Of a stretch of 41,359 bases of DNA, positions 40,068 through 41,359 are shown one piece after another. Source of the DNA: Bacteroidetes bacterium UBA6183 (GTDB lineage: Bacteria > Bacteroidota > Bacteroidia > UKL13-3). The position numbers and the translations under genes are program-made. Position 1 is the first letter of the stretch, and each line of letters begins with the position of its first letter. Location: positions 1-41,359 of the forward strand of contig DITN01000092.1 of NCBI GenBank assembly GCA_002422865.1, written 5' to 3'. The notes beneath the pieces are model-generated. The model was not told where the DNA came from and did not search any database. It worked only from the letters and a program-made list of their open reading frames with translations.

Positions 40068-41327
40068 ATGAAATATCTTACATTATTGTTTTTTTATTTG
40101 GGTTTGATGCTTACGGCAAGTGCCAATAGGGTACTTGTACCTATGGATCCTGCGCAAAAAAATCACTTAAAGGCATACGGATTGGCATATTGGGTGCTTA
40201 AACAAGATTTAGATGTAGATTGGCTGTTAAACTACCGCGATGGCAGTTTCATGTTACCACATGCAGATGGTATAGAAAAAGAATGTAGAATTCGAGGTGT
40301 TTCTTACGAGGTAATTAGTGAAGCAGAAGTTGGGTTAATATTAAATGAAATTGCTAAACCGGATGTAAACATGGAGTTGGTTAAATTGCATAAAGCACCC
40401 AAAATTGCAGTGTATTCACCCAAAACAAAACAACCTTGGGATGATGCTGTAACCATGGTGTTAGCCTATGCCGAAATACCTTATGAAACTGTTTTTGATG
40501 ATGAAGTCTTAACCGGAAAATTACCCACCTACGATTGGTTGCACTTACATCACGAAGATTTTACAGGTCAGTATGGAAAGTTTTGGGCTTCGTTTCAAAA
40601 TACCGCGTGGTATCAGGCAGAGGTGAGGGAAAACGAAGCCATGGCTGCCAAACACGGCTTTAAAAAAGTAAGTGAATTGAAGTTGGCTGTGGCAAAAAAA
40701 ATAAGAGACTTTGTGGCCGGTGGCGGGTTTTTATTTGCCATGTGTAGTGCCACCGATAGTTATGATATTGCATTGGCTGCTGATGGTGTTGATATTTGCG
40801 AATCGATGTTTGATGGCGACCCTGCAGATCATGCGGCTGATGGTAAGTTAAATTACCAAAACACATTTGCATTTAAAGACTTTAAACTAAAAATGAACCC
40901 CTACGAATACGAGTATTCGTATATTGATAACACACCCGAAACACGACCTGTAACAGAACAAAATGATGTGTTTACCTTGTTTGATTTTTCGGCAAAATGG
41001 GATGTTGTACCAACCATGTTATGCCAAAACCATACAAAGGTTGTAAAAGGTTTTTACGGACAAACCACTGCTTACCGCAAGCAGTTTATTAAAAGTGATG
41101 TGTTGGTAATGGGTGAAACCAAAACATTAGGAGAAGCACGATACATACATGGCACTTCGGGCAAAGGTACTTGGACATTTTATGGTGGCCACGACCCCGA
41201 AGATTACCAACACCAAGTAGGAGAGCCACCAACAGATTTAAACTTACACCCCAACTCTCCGGGTTACAGGTTGATATTAAACAATATTTTATTTCCTTCT
41301 GCCAAGAAGAAAAAAATGAAAACGTAG
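40068..41327 (+). CDS. Secreted protein of uncertain function (often labelled asparagine synthetase B-like)
   Basis: 419 residues. Signal peptide M-K-Y-L-T-L-L-F-F-Y-L-G-L-M-L-T-A-S-A. The body shows an alpha/beta pattern resembling a class I glutamine amidotransferase-like fold: K-I-A-V-Y-S-P near 125, Y-D-W-L-H-L-H-H-E-D-F near 170, and G-G-G-F-L-F-A-M-C-S-A-T near 220-230, where a Cys stands at a nucleophile-elbow-like turn. Y-G-G-H-D-P-E is near the C-terminus. I recall Bacteroidota relatives carrying the label 'asparagine synthetase B', but none of the AsnB N-terminal Cys or ATP-pyrophosphatase motifs is present, and a secreted AsnB makes little sense. Function should be treated as unknown. 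Lies 31 bases after kdsC. Confidence 0.6.
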   Translation: MKYLTLLFFYLGLMLTASANRVLVPMDPAQKNHLKAYGLAYWVLKQDLDVDWLLNYRDGSFMLPHADGIEKECRIRGVSYEVISEAEVGLILNEIAKPDVNMELVKLHKAPKIAVYSPKTKQPWDDAVTMVLAYAEIPYETVFDDEVLTGKLPTYDWLHLHHEDFTGQYGKFWASFQNTAWYQAEVRENEAMAAKHGFKKVSELKLAVAKKIRDFVAGGGFLFAMCSATDSYDIALAADGVDICESMFDGDPADHAADGKLNYQNTFAFKDFKLKMNPYEYEYSYIDNTPETRPVTEQNDVFTLFDFSAKWDVVPTMLCQNHTKVVKGFYGQTTAYRKQFIKSDVLVMGETKTLGEARYIHGTSGKGTWTFYGGHDPEDYQHQVGEPPTDLNLHPNSPGYRLILNNILFPSAKKKKMKT

Positions 41328-41359
41328 CTTTTGTTATTGAATAATCACCTCAACCCTGC

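Overview
The window reads as chromosomal DNA of a member of the phylum Bacteroidota. I infer this from low GC, many signal-peptide and lipoprotein genes, C-terminal type IX secretion (T9SS) sorting domains, promoters of the TTG / TAnnTTTG type, BshB1 (bacillithiol synthesis), a CxxxY-type CcmE, and the ftsE, kdsC and DUF2520 neighbourhoods. I cannot place it below phylum. No tRNA, rRNA, CRISPR array, transposase, integrase or phage gene was seen.

Left part (1-5.2 kb): the tail of a DUF6252-like protein, a paralogous lipoprotein, and a large secreted alpha/beta-hydrolase plus beta-helix gene with a T9SS tail. This last gene is split by a -1 frame change near position 3895. A minus-strand operon follows (7.8-5.3 kb: small conserved protein, ftsE, flavin reductase-like protein, secreted protein). 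Then come an abundant-looking OmpA/TPR lipoprotein and prfB with its programmed +1 frameshift. From 10.9 to 14.8 kb lie small conserved, TPR, NAD(P)-binding and secreted proteins. Two intergenic stretches stand out there: a cluster of DnaA-box-like sequences at 11392-11450 and a hairpin-rich region at 12257-12557.

Middle part (14.9-25.3 kb): a thiolase, a class IV aminotransferase, a Spy/CpxP-like protein, then mnmA with a lipoprotein, a subtilisin-like protease and a DinB/DUF1569 protein in one run. On the other strand are bshB1 and a PaaE-like ferredoxin-type reductase. A lipoprotein metallophosphoesterase, an overlapping envelope protein gene and a small membrane protein follow.

Right part (25.4-41.3 kb): a cytochrome c maturation cluster, ccmC-ccmD-ccmE, is separated from ccmF by one 8.8 kb gene on the opposite strand. 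That gene encodes a 2947-residue secreted protein built as four near-identical modules (TIG domain, seven FG-GAP blades, Ig-like domain), then eight roughly 80-residue Ig-like repeats and a T9SS tail. The last 130 bases of ccmE plus its terminator occur a second time, mutated, on the far side of the giant gene. Two direct repeats of about 187 bp therefore bracket it 9169 bp apart. The simplest reading is that the giant gene was inserted, or trapped by a duplication, inside a formerly continuous ccm cluster. After ccmF come a repeat-rich gap, a DUF2520 Rossmann protein, kdsC and a secreted protein of uncertain function.
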